From a virus: a stretch of 25,331 bases of DNA. A program made the translations under genes and the position numbers. The notes beneath the pieces were generated by a model, which was not told where the DNA came from, made no database searches, and worked only from the letters and a program-made list of their open reading frames with translations. This document shows positions 7,420 through 12,980 of the stretch, one piece after another; the first letter of the stretch is position 1, and every line of letters starts with the position of its first letter. The DNA is taken from positions 1 to 25,331 of the IMG/VR virus record IMGVR_UViG_3300042339_000962; one strand, given 5' to 3'.

Positions 7420-7785
7420 ATGACCAACCCGACCCAGCTCGCCACCACCCTCGCCGGCTTCCTCAACAACGCCACCAAGGAGGAGCGGGAAGCCTTCAAC
7501 ACCCAGCTAGGGGTTGAGGCAACCAACTCCTGCCCGCAAGGTGCCTTGCTCCTGGCCCTCGCAATCGCCACCGCCCTCGCCGAAACCGCTTCGGGTGCTT
7601 ACGCCTCCGCCCACGCCGAGGTTGTCGGTGCCAAGACTATGCTCGACGAAGCCACCAACGACGACGAGCGAGAGGAGCAACGCGACGCCCTCTCCCTCGC
7701 CAAGAACGAGCGAAGCCTCGCCAACGCCGTGCAAGTCAAAGCCGAAGACATCGCCCGGAAGATCCGTGACGAAGTCCCCGAATAA
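7420..7785 (+). CDS. Unknown helical protein, possible paralogue of the 8498-9265 product
   Basis: This 121-aa protein is not recognised. It is Ala/Glu-rich and predicted to be mostly helical. A long charged heptad-like stretch covers roughly residues 55-118 and includes REEQRDALSLAKNERSLANA. That stretch resembles GKRDAVKLAEKERDASFEA in the 8498-9265 product, suggesting a shared or duplicated coiled-coil module. The ATG follows a 36-nt C/A-rich leader without SD. Cytoplasmic location is likely; function is unknown. Confidence 0.75.
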   Translation: MTNPTQLATTLAGFLNNATKEEREAFNTQLGVEATNSCPQGALLLALAIATALAETASGAYASAHAEVVGAKTMLDEATNDDEREEQRDALSLAKNERSLANAVQVKAEDIARKIRDEVPE

Positions 7786-7819
7786 TTCCACCAACCCAAC
7801 ACCCAACCAACCCACCAAG

Positions 7820-8194
7820 ATGCACACCGATTCCGCCTCCCTCCTCATCGCCCTCCGCAAGGCTCACGCCGAAATCAAGGAGTTCAGGGCCGAGCTTGCT
7901 CTCGCCCCCGCCAACGAACTGCCCGACGACTGGGATGCCGTCGTAACGCAGGAGTGGCTCGCCGGGATGGCGAGCGACATCGCTTGCGACTCCGCTTGCC
8001 TCCTCGCCCACGGCGGGAAGTCCTACGCCAAGCTCGGCATCGATTCGACGGCCGGCTTCATCGCCTCCTTCTGGGAGACTCACCACCTCCTGTTCTACAC
8101 CCTCAAGGATTATCCCAAGGCGGTCGGGATCTTCTTTGAACACGCCGAGGAAATCCTCGCCAACGCCATCGACGACAACACCCCCAGCGCTTGA
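7820..8194 (+). CDS. Unknown small protein
   Basis: This 124-aa protein is not recognised. It is mixed helical, with an N-terminal amphipathic helix (residues 5-25), an acidic ELPDDWDAVV segment and a middle part with two nearby Cys residues (about 56-60). The C-terminus is acidic and probably disordered. The ATG at 7820 is chosen over an earlier in-frame ATG at 7514, because that extension runs antiparallel-like through the preceding gene in another frame and is Pro/Ser/Arg-rich. The 34-nt C/A-rich leader sits directly before 7820. Confidence 0.75.
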   Translation: MHTDSASLLIALRKAHAEIKEFRAELALAPANELPDDWDAVVTQEWLAGMASDIACDSACLLAHGGKSYAKLGIDSTAGFIASFWETHHLLFYTLKDYPKAVGIFFEHAEEILANAIDDNTPSA

Positions 8195-8229
8195 ACTTCC
8201 ACCCACACCAACCCAGCAAACCCACACCT

Positions 8230-8457
8230 ATGACCACCCTCCGCTTTACCATCGGCTCGTCCTTTAACCGGATGTGCTACTACCCCGAAAACCCCGCCGC
8301 CGTGGCGGTCGTTCCGAAGGGTCGCCGAACCCTCCGCCCCGACGAGTTCGTCGAATTGATCAACGCCGGACAAGCCGTCGAGCTTGGCGTCGCCACCTTC
8401 GTCGGTAAGCCCCTCACCTGGCTCGCCGTGACGCCGGCCACCACCCCGAACGCCTAA
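8230..8457 (+). CDS. Unknown small protein
   Basis: This 75-aa protein is not recognised. It appears strand-rich, beginning TTLRFTIGSSFNRM and containing a basic turn (PKGRRTLRP) and a Val/Ala/Leu-rich second half, compatible with a small beta-barrel or winged fold. The ATG at 8230 follows a C/A-rich leader. An upstream TTG at 8191 would encode only Pro/His residues from that leader and is rejected. The neighbours on both sides are equally unknown island genes. Confidence 0.7.
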   Translation: MTTLRFTIGSSFNRMCYYPENPAAVAVVPKGRRTLRPDEFVELINAGQAVELGVATFVGKPLTWLAVTPATTPNA

Positions 8458-8497
8458 CCCTTCCCACCCACCCAACACCCAACCAGAACCCACACCA

Positions 8498-9265
8498 ATG
8501 ACCACCAGCACCAACGCCCTCGACCTCATCGCCTCCCTGCTCAAGGCAGCCGAGGGTCGCCACGCCTCCGCCCTCAAGGCTGTCGCCGACGCCATCGCCC
8601 TCCCCAAGGGGACGAGGGGCAAGCGCGACGCCGTCAAGCTCGCCGAGAAGGAGCGAGACGCCTCCTTTGAGGCCTTGCGGGAAACCCGCCAAGCAATCAC
8701 CGAGGCGAACCGCTCTTCGGTCAACGCCTGGCTTGCGGGCATCGTCGCCGGAGTGAGCGACCCTGTCATCAGGCAGATCCTCGACAGCCGCTCGACCAGC
8801 CGTCGCTCCCTCGTCGCCCTCGACCTGACGGCCTACGACTTCGGGCGAGTGTTCGCCGAGGTGAGCTTCGATAGTTCGGGCATCCCGACCTATGTCGAAG
8901 TCCGTAAGCTGGCAGATCGCGAGGAACGCATCGAGCAAGCGAAGCGTTGGCTCGACAATGCGACGACGAAGGAAGGCAAGGAACAAGCCGAGGGCATCCT
9001 CGCCAACCCGGACGCCTTCCCTTACTACTCCGGCAAGTCGTCGCTCGGTTCGATCACCATCGGCCAGGCGTGGCAGTACAACGACGACGAGGGGAAGGCT
9101 TGCACCTACACGCTGAACGCCTCCAGCTGGCAGGCTGAAAGCAACGAAGACGCCGCCGACGCTTGGCGCCTCGTCGGTGCTGCCTGTGTCGTGCGGTCGA
9201 AGTTGAACGCCTCCCGATTCCCCTCGGCCTTGGAGATTCGCACCCGCCTCGAAACCATCGGCTGA
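8498..9265 (+). CDS. Unknown two-part protein, largest in the island
   Basis: This 255-aa protein is not recognised. Residues ~1-75 are a charged helix or coiled coil (KRDAVKLAEKERDASFEALR) resembling part of the 7420-7785 product. Residues ~85-150 contain mixed helix and strand. The last ~90 residues (YSGKSSLGSITIGQAWQY onward) look like a strand-rich domain ending in a helix. No catalytic motif is evident. It has a C/A-rich leader with no SD. It is the last gene before a hairpin region at 9267-9302, so transcription may be attenuated after it. Confidence 0.78.
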   Translation: MTTSTNALDLIASLLKAAEGRHASALKAVADAIALPKGTRGKRDAVKLAEKERDASFEALRETRQAITEANRSSVNAWLAGIVAGVSDPVIRQILDSRSTSRRSLVALDLTAYDFGRVFAEVSFDSSGIPTYVEVRKLADREERIEQAKRWLDNATTKEGKEQAEGILANPDAFPYYSGKSSLGSITIGQAWQYNDDEGKACTYTLNASSWQAESNEDAADAWRLVGAACVVRSKLNASRFPSALEIRTRLETIG

Positions 9266-9266
9266 A

Positions 9267-9302
9267 CCACCCGGAAGGGGTGGCGTCGCCTGGCGTCACC
9301 CC
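9267..9302 (+). terminator. Overlapping alternative hairpins after the 8498-9265 gene (terminator/attenuator candidate)
   Basis: Two structures share the central G-rich arm. CCACCC (9267-9272) pairs with GGGTGG (9278-9283). Alternatively GGGGTGGCG (9277-9285) pairs with CGTCACCCC (9294-9302) through nine pairs including one G-U. They cannot coexist. A pyrimidine-rich tail with TTTCCCCCTT follows, which is not a strong U-tract. The position, starting two bases after a stop codon and before a TTGACA box, suits a weak terminator or processing site. Confidence 0.4.
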
Positions 9303-9318
9303 CTCCACTCTTTCCCCC

Positions 9319-9347
9319 TTGACACCCTCCAACCTGTCGGACACAAC
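9319..9347 (+). promoter_or_regulatory. Possible internal promoter of the island
   Basis: A perfect TTGACA (9319-9324) is followed after 17 nt by CACAAC (9342-9347), a poor -10 match. It stands downstream of the alternative hairpins and 28 nt before the next ATG. If functional it would split the island into two transcription units. Confidence 0.3.
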
Positions 9348-9375
9348 CTTAACCACACCCAACCAAGCCCACGCT

Positions 9376-9915
9376 ATGAACACCCCCGAAACCCAGTCCC
9401 TGCTCTCGTCCGTCGGTTACCTCGGCCGAGACATCAAGAACAACACCGCCCACGCCCGCCACGCTCTGAACGATCTCGCGAGCAACAGCACCGAGGCAAA
9501 GGAGTTCGCCGAGCGAACCCTGCCCCTCAACCTCGCCAATGTCGTGCGCGACGCCGAAGCCATCGCCGCCAAGCTGCCCGCCCTCCGTGCCTTGTCCTCC
9601 GGCGAGGTGAAGTCGTCCAAAGTGGAAAGCCTCGGCTCTTCCATCGTCGTGCGATACAAGCCCCAGACCAACAGCCGGGGAGCTGGATGGATCGCCACGC
9701 TGTGGCGAGATACCTCGACCACCTTCCGGGCTTCGTCCTCGTTCACCTACGAGGACAGCGACAACGACGGAGCGGACATCGCCGCGACGAAGTGCCTGGC
9801 GAAGTTCACGGCCTACTGCAACAGCGACGACCTTGGACTGCCCAAGGTGACGCACCGCCTCACCGCTAGGGTGTCGCTGGGCAACGGCTCTTACGCTTAC
9901 ACCTTCACCCGATAA
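9376..9915 (+). CDS. Unknown protein with helical N-half and strand-rich C-half
   Basis: This 179-aa protein is not recognised. Residues ~1-75 are helical and rich in Ala, Asn and Leu. From about residue 85 the pattern becomes strand-like (SSIVVRYKP, GWIATLWRD, ASSSFTYED), with an acidic DSDNDGAD loop and a final TARVSL..SYAYTFTR. An earlier in-frame ATG at 9163 would overlap the preceding gene and read through its hairpin, so 9376, directly after a C/A-rich leader, is preferred. Function is unknown. Confidence 0.75.
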   Translation: MNTPETQSLLSSVGYLGRDIKNNTAHARHALNDLASNSTEAKEFAERTLPLNLANVVRDAEAIAAKLPALRALSSGEVKSSKVESLGSSIVVRYKPQTNSRGAGWIATLWRDTSTTFRASSSFTYEDSDNDGADIAATKCLAKFTAYCNSDDLGLPKVTHRLTARVSLGNGSYAYTFTR

Positions 9916-9934
9916 CACCCCAACCAGAAACACG

Positions 9935-10186
9935 ATGACCACCAAGCGCACGAACAAGCCGGCCCACATCTGGGTCGGCATCATCCCCGGAATCTTCGGA
10001 TACGGGATCAATGTCGCCGAGACGAGCAAAGCCCAAGCTATGGCTGCCCTCCGCAAGGCGTACGACGAATACAAGGAAGCCGCACCCAACCCGAACACCG
10101 ACTTCGACACCTCGTTTGAATACTGGGGTGGGTCGGTCTACGCGATCGAACTCGGCAAGTCCTACCACGACAACTTCAGTTCCTAA
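9935..10186 (+). CDS. Unknown small protein
   Basis: This 83-aa protein is not recognised. It begins with a basic segment (TTKRTNKPAH), then a hydrophobic strand-like IWVGIIPGIFGYGI, an amphipathic helix (SKAQAMAALRKAYDEYKEA) and a final strand/turn region. The overall pattern resembles a small alpha/beta fold. The leader is short (19 nt) and C/A-rich. It is a small island member flanked by unknown genes. Confidence 0.7.
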   Translation: MTTKRTNKPAHIWVGIIPGIFGYGINVAETSKAQAMAALRKAYDEYKEAAPNPNTDFDTSFEYWGGSVYAIELGKSYHDNFSS

Positions 10187-10219
10187 CCCTCTCCACCAAC
10201 CACACACCAACCCACGAAC

Positions 10220-10741
10220 ATGCTAACCGATCACAACCTGGCCACCGCCATCGAACTGCTCGCCTCGTTCAATGAGGCGAAGCAGTACAAGCTCGCCCAC
10301 AATCCGAAGCCGATGAAGGACTGGATGAGGAAGGCAAAGCCCATCGCCGGCCTTGACCTAATCCGCCGCCCCCTCCCTGAAGTCGTCTTCTACATCATCA
10401 AGGAGCGGGTCGAGAAGCGTCAGCTCCGCGATCAGGAAGCCCGCGCCAGCGAGCTGCCCGCCCTGCCCTCCGAGATCGTCATCAAAGTCCCGCCCTATCG
10501 TGCCAAGCTAGCCGAGGCTACGACCCTCGCCAACCGCAAGGCCGCCCGGTCGCCGATGAACGAGACGGTCGCCAAGCTCCGCGAACACGAGGCGAAGATC
10601 CGCGCCACGGCTGAACGCCACGCCGCCTTCACCCTCGACGCCTACGCCCTCGACCTTCTCGACCTGGCTGCCCACCTCCACCAAGCCGCCGAGATTCTCG
10701 ACGACCCGGCTGGCTATGATTCCCGCCCCTTCCAAATCTAA
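10220..10741 (+). CDS. Unknown basic/helical protein
   Basis: This 173-aa protein is not recognised. It is almost entirely helical in appearance. The N-terminal part (residues 1-75) is basic, with PKPMKDWMRKAKP and KERVEKRQLRDQEAR. A Pro-containing linker follows, then a charged helix (VAKLREHEAKIRATAERHA) and a C-terminal Leu/Ala-rich helix (LDLLDLAAHLHQAAEIL). There are no membrane segments or catalytic motifs. A nucleic-acid-binding or structural role is possible but not shown. The leader is C/A-rich without SD. Confidence 0.75.
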   Translation: MLTDHNLATAIELLASFNEAKQYKLAHNPKPMKDWMRKAKPIAGLDLIRRPLPEVVFYIIKERVEKRQLRDQEARASELPALPSEIVIKVPPYRAKLAEATTLANRKAARSPMNETVAKLREHEAKIRATAERHAAFTLDAYALDLLDLAAHLHQAAEILDDPAGYDSRPFQI

Positions 10742-10777
10742 CCAATGCCCTGCCCATCCCACCGACCATTCCCCCCG

Positions 10778-10882
10778 ATGAAACTACCCAACCCCCGCCG
10801 CTCCCTCCTGGCTTACGCCCTCGCCCTCGTCGGGCGTTGGCTGCCGGCCCGCATCCTCCTCGCCCTCAACCGCTCCCGCTGA
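10778..10882 (+). CDS. 34-aa cationic hydrophobic peptide, coupled to the next gene
   Basis: A short frame beginning MKLPNPRRSLLAYALALVGR has basic residues, then a hydrophobic/amphipathic helix (SLLAYALALV, then RILLAL) and a basic end (NRSR). Its TGA overlaps the next ATG by one base (TGATG at 10880-10884), the tight coupling seen elsewhere in this genome, which supports it as a real gene despite its size. A C-rich leader precedes it. It could insert in the membrane as a small holin-like, toxin-like or membrane-anchoring peptide. No family is recognised. Confidence 0.5.
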   Translation: MKLPNPRRSLLAYALALVGRWLPARILLALNRSR

Positions 10883-11112
10883 TGAGCAGATCCACGATCA
10901 CCCACTCGGCAGCTCTGAAGGCTTTGGTAGATCTCTACTCCGCCGTCGTACGACCGGACAAGACGCAAGCCGACCTTGAGTCCGCTCTCGACTACGCCGA
11001 CGCCGTGCTGACCGACACCTACTTCGCCGACCCTGCCGACCGCTACTGTGCCGCGAAGCAGGCGAAGGAGGCGGCGAAAGCCAGGCTCAAGGCGTCGAAG
11101 CGCAAGGCCTAG
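10882..11112 (+). CDS. Unknown small helical protein, last gene of the island
   Basis: This 76-aa protein is not recognised. It has an N-terminal helix (SAALKALVDLYSAVVRP), an acidic middle (ADLESALDYADAVLTDTYFAD) and a strongly basic Ala/Lys-rich C-terminal helix (AKQAKEAAKARLKASKRKA). The start at 10882 is chosen because it overlaps the stop of the 34-aa peptide. An upstream in-frame ATG at 10837 lies inside that peptide and adds only Pro-rich residues. The intrinsic terminator follows 23 bp after the stop. Confidence 0.65.
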   Translation: MSRSTITHSAALKALVDLYSAVVRPDKTQADLESALDYADAVLTDTYFADPADRYCAAKQAKEAAKARLKASKRKA

Positions 11113-11134
11113 TCAGTCCAGCCATCCGGCTAAC

Positions 11135-11165
11135 GCCCCGCCAGCTCGGCGGGCTTTTTGTTTCT
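11135..11165 (+). terminator. Intrinsic terminator closing the plus-strand island
   Basis: CCCGCC (11137-11142) pairs perfectly with GGCGGG (11148-11153) around the loop AGCTC. An extra G-C pair is possible across a one-base bulge. TTTTTGTTTCT follows directly. It is a textbook Rho-independent terminator on the plus strand, between the last island gene and the convergent RusA stop at 11164. Read on the minus strand it lacks a T-tract, so it would not obviously stop RusA transcription. Confidence 0.88.
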
Positions 11166-11610
11166 ACTGTATCCAGTCGGGGAAGCGGTCAGCCGGGACA
11201 GGGGAAGGGGTGCGGTCGTCTTGGTGCAGGGTCATGATCATCCCGCCCTTGGCTGCCCAAGTCTTGGTGACGACTAGGGTGGATACGGCGGCGTCGTCCT
11301 TGAGTAGGCCGGCGTCCATCACGGCGTCAAGCGCGAGCTTCGCCAGGTTGTCGGCGTCTGGTCGGAAGGTGTGCGGCTTGCCGTGTCTGTCCGTCTTGTT
11401 GGTCGCCAGGTCGAAGCGTAGGACGACGGCGACCTGGCTTGCCTCGACCATACCCCTTGCCTCGACGGCGAGCTTGGCGGTGCTGCGGATCTGTTCCTTC
11501 CAGCGCCTGGCGTTGGCGTCGGCGGTAGACACCACCCTGCCCCGGCAAAGCCTCGGCCTAGGTTGTGGGCGGGGGTTGCCTTCGACATTAAGCAGCACGA
11601 TGTCTTCCAT
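11164..11610 (-). CDS. rusA: RusA-family Holliday junction resolvase
   Basis: This 148-aa protein is a dimeric endonuclease family that cuts four-way junctions and resolves branched replication or recombination intermediates before packaging. The signature is clear: PRPQPRPR (13-20), then HTFRPDADNLAKLALDAV (80-97), which carries D85, D87, N88, K91 and D95, followed by LLKDDAAV (102-109) and a Lys in TLVVTK (K116). Length is normal for RusA (~120-150 aa). It is separated from the other recombination genes by more than 7 kb. A promoter ending 6 nt before the ATG suggests separate, leaderless expression. It converges on the plus-strand island. Confidence 0.92.
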   Translation of the reverse strand: MEDIVLLNVEGNPRPQPRPRLCRGRVVSTADANARRWKEQIRSTAKLAVEARGMVEASQVAVVLRFDLATNKTDRHGKPHTFRPDADNLAKLALDAVMDAGLLKDDAAVSTLVVTKTWAAKGGMIMTLHQDDRTPSPVPADRFPDWIQ

Positions 11611-11616
11611 AGTTAG

Positions 11617-11644
11617 ATCATGCCCTGGCTTCGCGTTGGGTCAA
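11617..11644 (-). promoter_or_regulatory. Sigma70-like promoter giving a probably leaderless rusA mRNA
   Basis: On the minus strand TTGACC (11644-11639) is followed after 16 nt by CATGAT (11622-11617). Six bases then lead to the ATG at 11610, so transcription would begin at or next to the start codon. No SD is present. The geometry is the same as for the scaffold promoter. Confidence 0.5.
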
Positions 11645-11747
11645 CCCTTCCCCTCGACTATAGGATCGACGAGGCGACGCCCTTCCCCATCGGGATAGGG
11701 CCAAAGCCCAAGGATGGCCTATTAGTCTTAATACAGGTGCATCCTCG

Positions 11748-11800
11748 CTTCCTCGTCAGTCTGTAAGTTGCTGACCTTTCGCAACTTATGGACGAGGAAG
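11748..11800. repeat. Two-tier inverted repeat (10-bp outer and 8-bp inner arms)
   Basis: The outer arms are CTTCCTCGTC (11748-11757) and GACGAGGAAG (11791-11800). The inner arms are TAAGTTGC (11764-11771) and GCAACTTA (11781-11788), separated by 9 nt. Both are perfect. There is no T-tract on either side, so it is not a typical terminator. It contains AAGTTGCTGAC (11765-11775), which also occurs on the minus strand in the dyad at 23781-23842. Confidence 0.75.
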
Positions 11801-11836
11801 GGGGGTGCGCGTTTTCTCAAAACCCTTGAGGAAGGG

Positions 11837-11858
11837 GGGGTTAAATCAACTTAACCCC
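11837..11858. repeat. Perfect inverted repeat GGGGTTAA-N6-TTAACCCC
   Basis: Eight-base arms (11837-11844 and 11851-11858) flank ATCAAC. It lies in the AT-richest part of the gap, and the right arm belongs to a short direct repeat, ACTTAACC, seen again at 11872-11879. It may be a protein-binding site or part of an origin. Confidence 0.6.
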
Positions 11859-11903
11859 ATATCAAACAACGACTTAACCTAGTATCCTCGACGCCGAAAG
11901 GAA

Positions 11904-11944
11904 GCGGGGAAGAGGGGGGTGCAATCCCCTTTCCTCATCCCCGC
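11904..11944 (-). terminator. Possible terminator of the minus-strand operon ending with the HTH gene
   Basis: The outer arms GCGGGGA (11904-11910) and TCCCCGC (11938-11944) and the inner arms AGGGG (11913-11917) and CCCCT (11926-11930) form a strong interrupted stem 9 bp past the stop at 11953. On the minus strand TTCCTTTC follows, a modest U-rich tail. On the plus strand CTTTTCTCC follows, so it could act in both directions. Confidence 0.5.
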
Positions 11945-11952
11945 CTTTTCTC

Positions 11953-12351
11953 CTACTCCTTGTGGGTCGCCTGGATCGTGGCGCTTCGCGCCTTGCCTTG
12001 CTCCTGGCCTTTGGGGGCGGAGGTACAACGCAGAGATGAAACCTTGCTTGGCTTGAGGGTGACGCACAGCCGCCTGGCTGCCGCGTAGATGGAGTGGCTA
12101 GAGAAGCCTGTGGCGTCCTTTATCTCCCGGCACGACTGTCCACCCTCATACCCAGACGCAACAGCCTCCTTGAGGCTTCCGTGACGGCGGCGGAGGGGGC
12201 GTAGCTTGACGCCCATAGCCCCCATACACGACCGGACGGAGCGTTTGCCCAGCCCGAACCGCTCCGCCGTCTCGTTGACGGACAGCCCTAGCTCCAGGCC
12301 GGAGCAGATGGCTGCCTTCACCTTGCCGTAGACGCTGGCGCGGTCAGTCAT
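11953..12351 (-). CDS. Tandem helix-turn-helix DNA-binding protein
   Basis: This 132-aa protein has two HTH-like segments: LSVNETAERFGLGKRSVRSC (about residues 23-42) and SCREIKDATGFSSHSIYAAA (about 73-92). A basic linker (KLRPLRRRHG) joins them and a basic, probably disordered tail follows. This HTH–basic linker–HTH plan is shared with the 14804-15229 product, though identity looks low. Its role may be transcriptional regulation or packaging-site recognition. The ATG overlaps the preceding gene's stop by 8 bp. It ends the overlapping-gene chain, just before the dyad-rich gap, to which it could bind. Confidence 0.7.
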   Translation of the reverse strand: MTDRASVYGKVKAAICSGLELGLSVNETAERFGLGKRSVRSCMGAMGVKLRPLRRRHGSLKEAVASGYEGGQSCREIKDATGFSSHSIYAAARRLCVTLKPSKVSSLRCTSAPKGQEQGKARSATIQATHKE

Positions 12352-12622
12352 CCCAGTCCGAAAAGTCGATGCTTTCCGCCTCCTCCTTGATCGCCTTGTT
12401 CAGACCCTCGACGGCGTCCGGGTCAATCTCGTCGCCGTCTTCGTCGGTGACGGAGACGATGTCGGTCGCGTCCCAGTCTATTTCCCAATGACCGCATTCC
12501 TCGGTCTGACGCCGGCCACCCCAGTCGTGATCGAAGGAGTCGTCAACCCATTGCACCTCCACCTCCAGGACGACATCGTAGGTCTGCCCCTTGTGGCGCA
12601 CGATGATTTCTTTCTCGCTCAC
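12344..12622 (-). CDS. Very acidic small protein of unknown function
   Basis: This 92-aa protein starts at GTG 12622, which overlaps the upstream TGA in GTGA. The open frame extends to 12664 but only through the previous gene. It contains 30 Asp/Glu against 7 Lys/Arg. The N-terminal third is strand-like (KEIIVRHKGQTYDVVLEVEVQW). A Trp/Asp-rich middle follows, then DIVSVTDEDGDEIDP and an acidic C-terminal helix. Similar small acidic proteins are common in phages without known function. DNA mimicry is conceivable from the charge alone but not shown. Confidence 0.7.
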   Translation of the reverse strand: MSEKEIIVRHKGQTYDVVLEVEVQWVDDSFDHDWGGRRQTEECGHWEIDWDATDIVSVTDEDGDEIDPDAVEGLNKAIKEEAESIDFSDWDD

Positions 12623-12774
12623 TTGGCAGCCCTCCACTTGTTGCGAAGCAGCAACGCTTCCCAAGCCTTGCGATAGTCGGCGGTCATCCGGTCAATCAGC
12701 TTACGCTCCAGCGGCGTGAGCATCTTCCGGCCTGGCTTCGCCCTGGCTTCCTTCGGTGTCTTGGCGGTCTTCAT
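12619..12774 (-). CDS. 51-aa basic small protein
   Basis: A short frame reads MKTAKTPKEARAKPGRKM, then LTPLERKLIDRMTADYRKAW and a basic helical end (LLLRNKWRAAK). It is supported by 4-bp overlaps at both ends: its ATG in ATGA with the gene at 12771-12980, and its TGA in GTGA with the gene at 12344-12622. It is Lys/Arg-rich and probably helical, possibly nucleic-acid binding. No family is recognised. Confidence 0.65.
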   Translation of the reverse strand: MKTAKTPKEARAKPGRKMLTPLERKLIDRMTADYRKAWEALLLRNKWRAAK

Positions 12775-12980
12775 CGGTCGCCCTCCCTGTCTCGGATGCC
12801 GAAGGTGTCGTTGCGCACGAGCTTGAACTGGTCGGTCGTCATATGCCGGATGACGCCGTCATGATCCAGTACGACCGCGAAGACATCGTTCGAGAACGAC
12901 CCGCCGTCGCGGACATAGATGAGCATCCCATAGCCGAGCGGCGTCTCGACCAGGATGGGGTTGCGGAATTCGTGGATCAT
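12771..12980 (-). CDS. Unknown 69-aa protein
   Basis: The protein is strand-rich (NPILVETPLGYGMLIYVRDG, then DVFAVVLDHDGVIRHMT) and ends with a short basic/acidic tail. The pattern suggests a small beta-barrel, SH3-like fold, which is an impression only. The ATG at 12980 overlaps the upstream stop in ATGA and is preferred to the in-frame ATG at 13001, which lies inside the previous gene. Function is unknown. Confidence 0.7.
   Translation of the reverse strand: MIHEFRNPILVETPLGYGMLIYVRDGGSFSNDVFAVVLDHDGVIRHMTTDQFKLVRNDTFGIRDREGDR

Larger units (their letters stand above)
11611..11952. other. 342-bp non-coding gap with several dyads
   Basis: No credible gene is present; the only minus-strand frame entering it (to 11879) is out of frame with the HTH gene. 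The gap contains, from right to left, a G/C-rich hairpin (11904-11944), GGGGTTAA-N6-TTAACCCC (11837-11858), CTCAA-N5-TTGAG (11816-11830), a two-tier dyad (11748-11800) and the RusA promoter. ACTTAACC is repeated directly at 11849-11856 and 11872-11879. It is locally AT-richer around 11840-11880. A regulatory region or replication origin would fit; neither is proven. Confidence 0.6.

Noticed and set aside
7384-10777. C/A-rich repeated leaders as a CRISPR array
   Set aside because: Repeats are degenerate, irregularly spaced, separated by open reading frames, and not palindromic; no cas1/cas2 genes are present, and the Cas4-like protein fits phage recombination.
11879-12067. 62-codon minus-strand frame at the end of the HTH gene
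   Set aside because: Out of frame with the HTH gene, Arg/Gln/Pro-rich, and its 3' part consists of the terminator-like hairpin.
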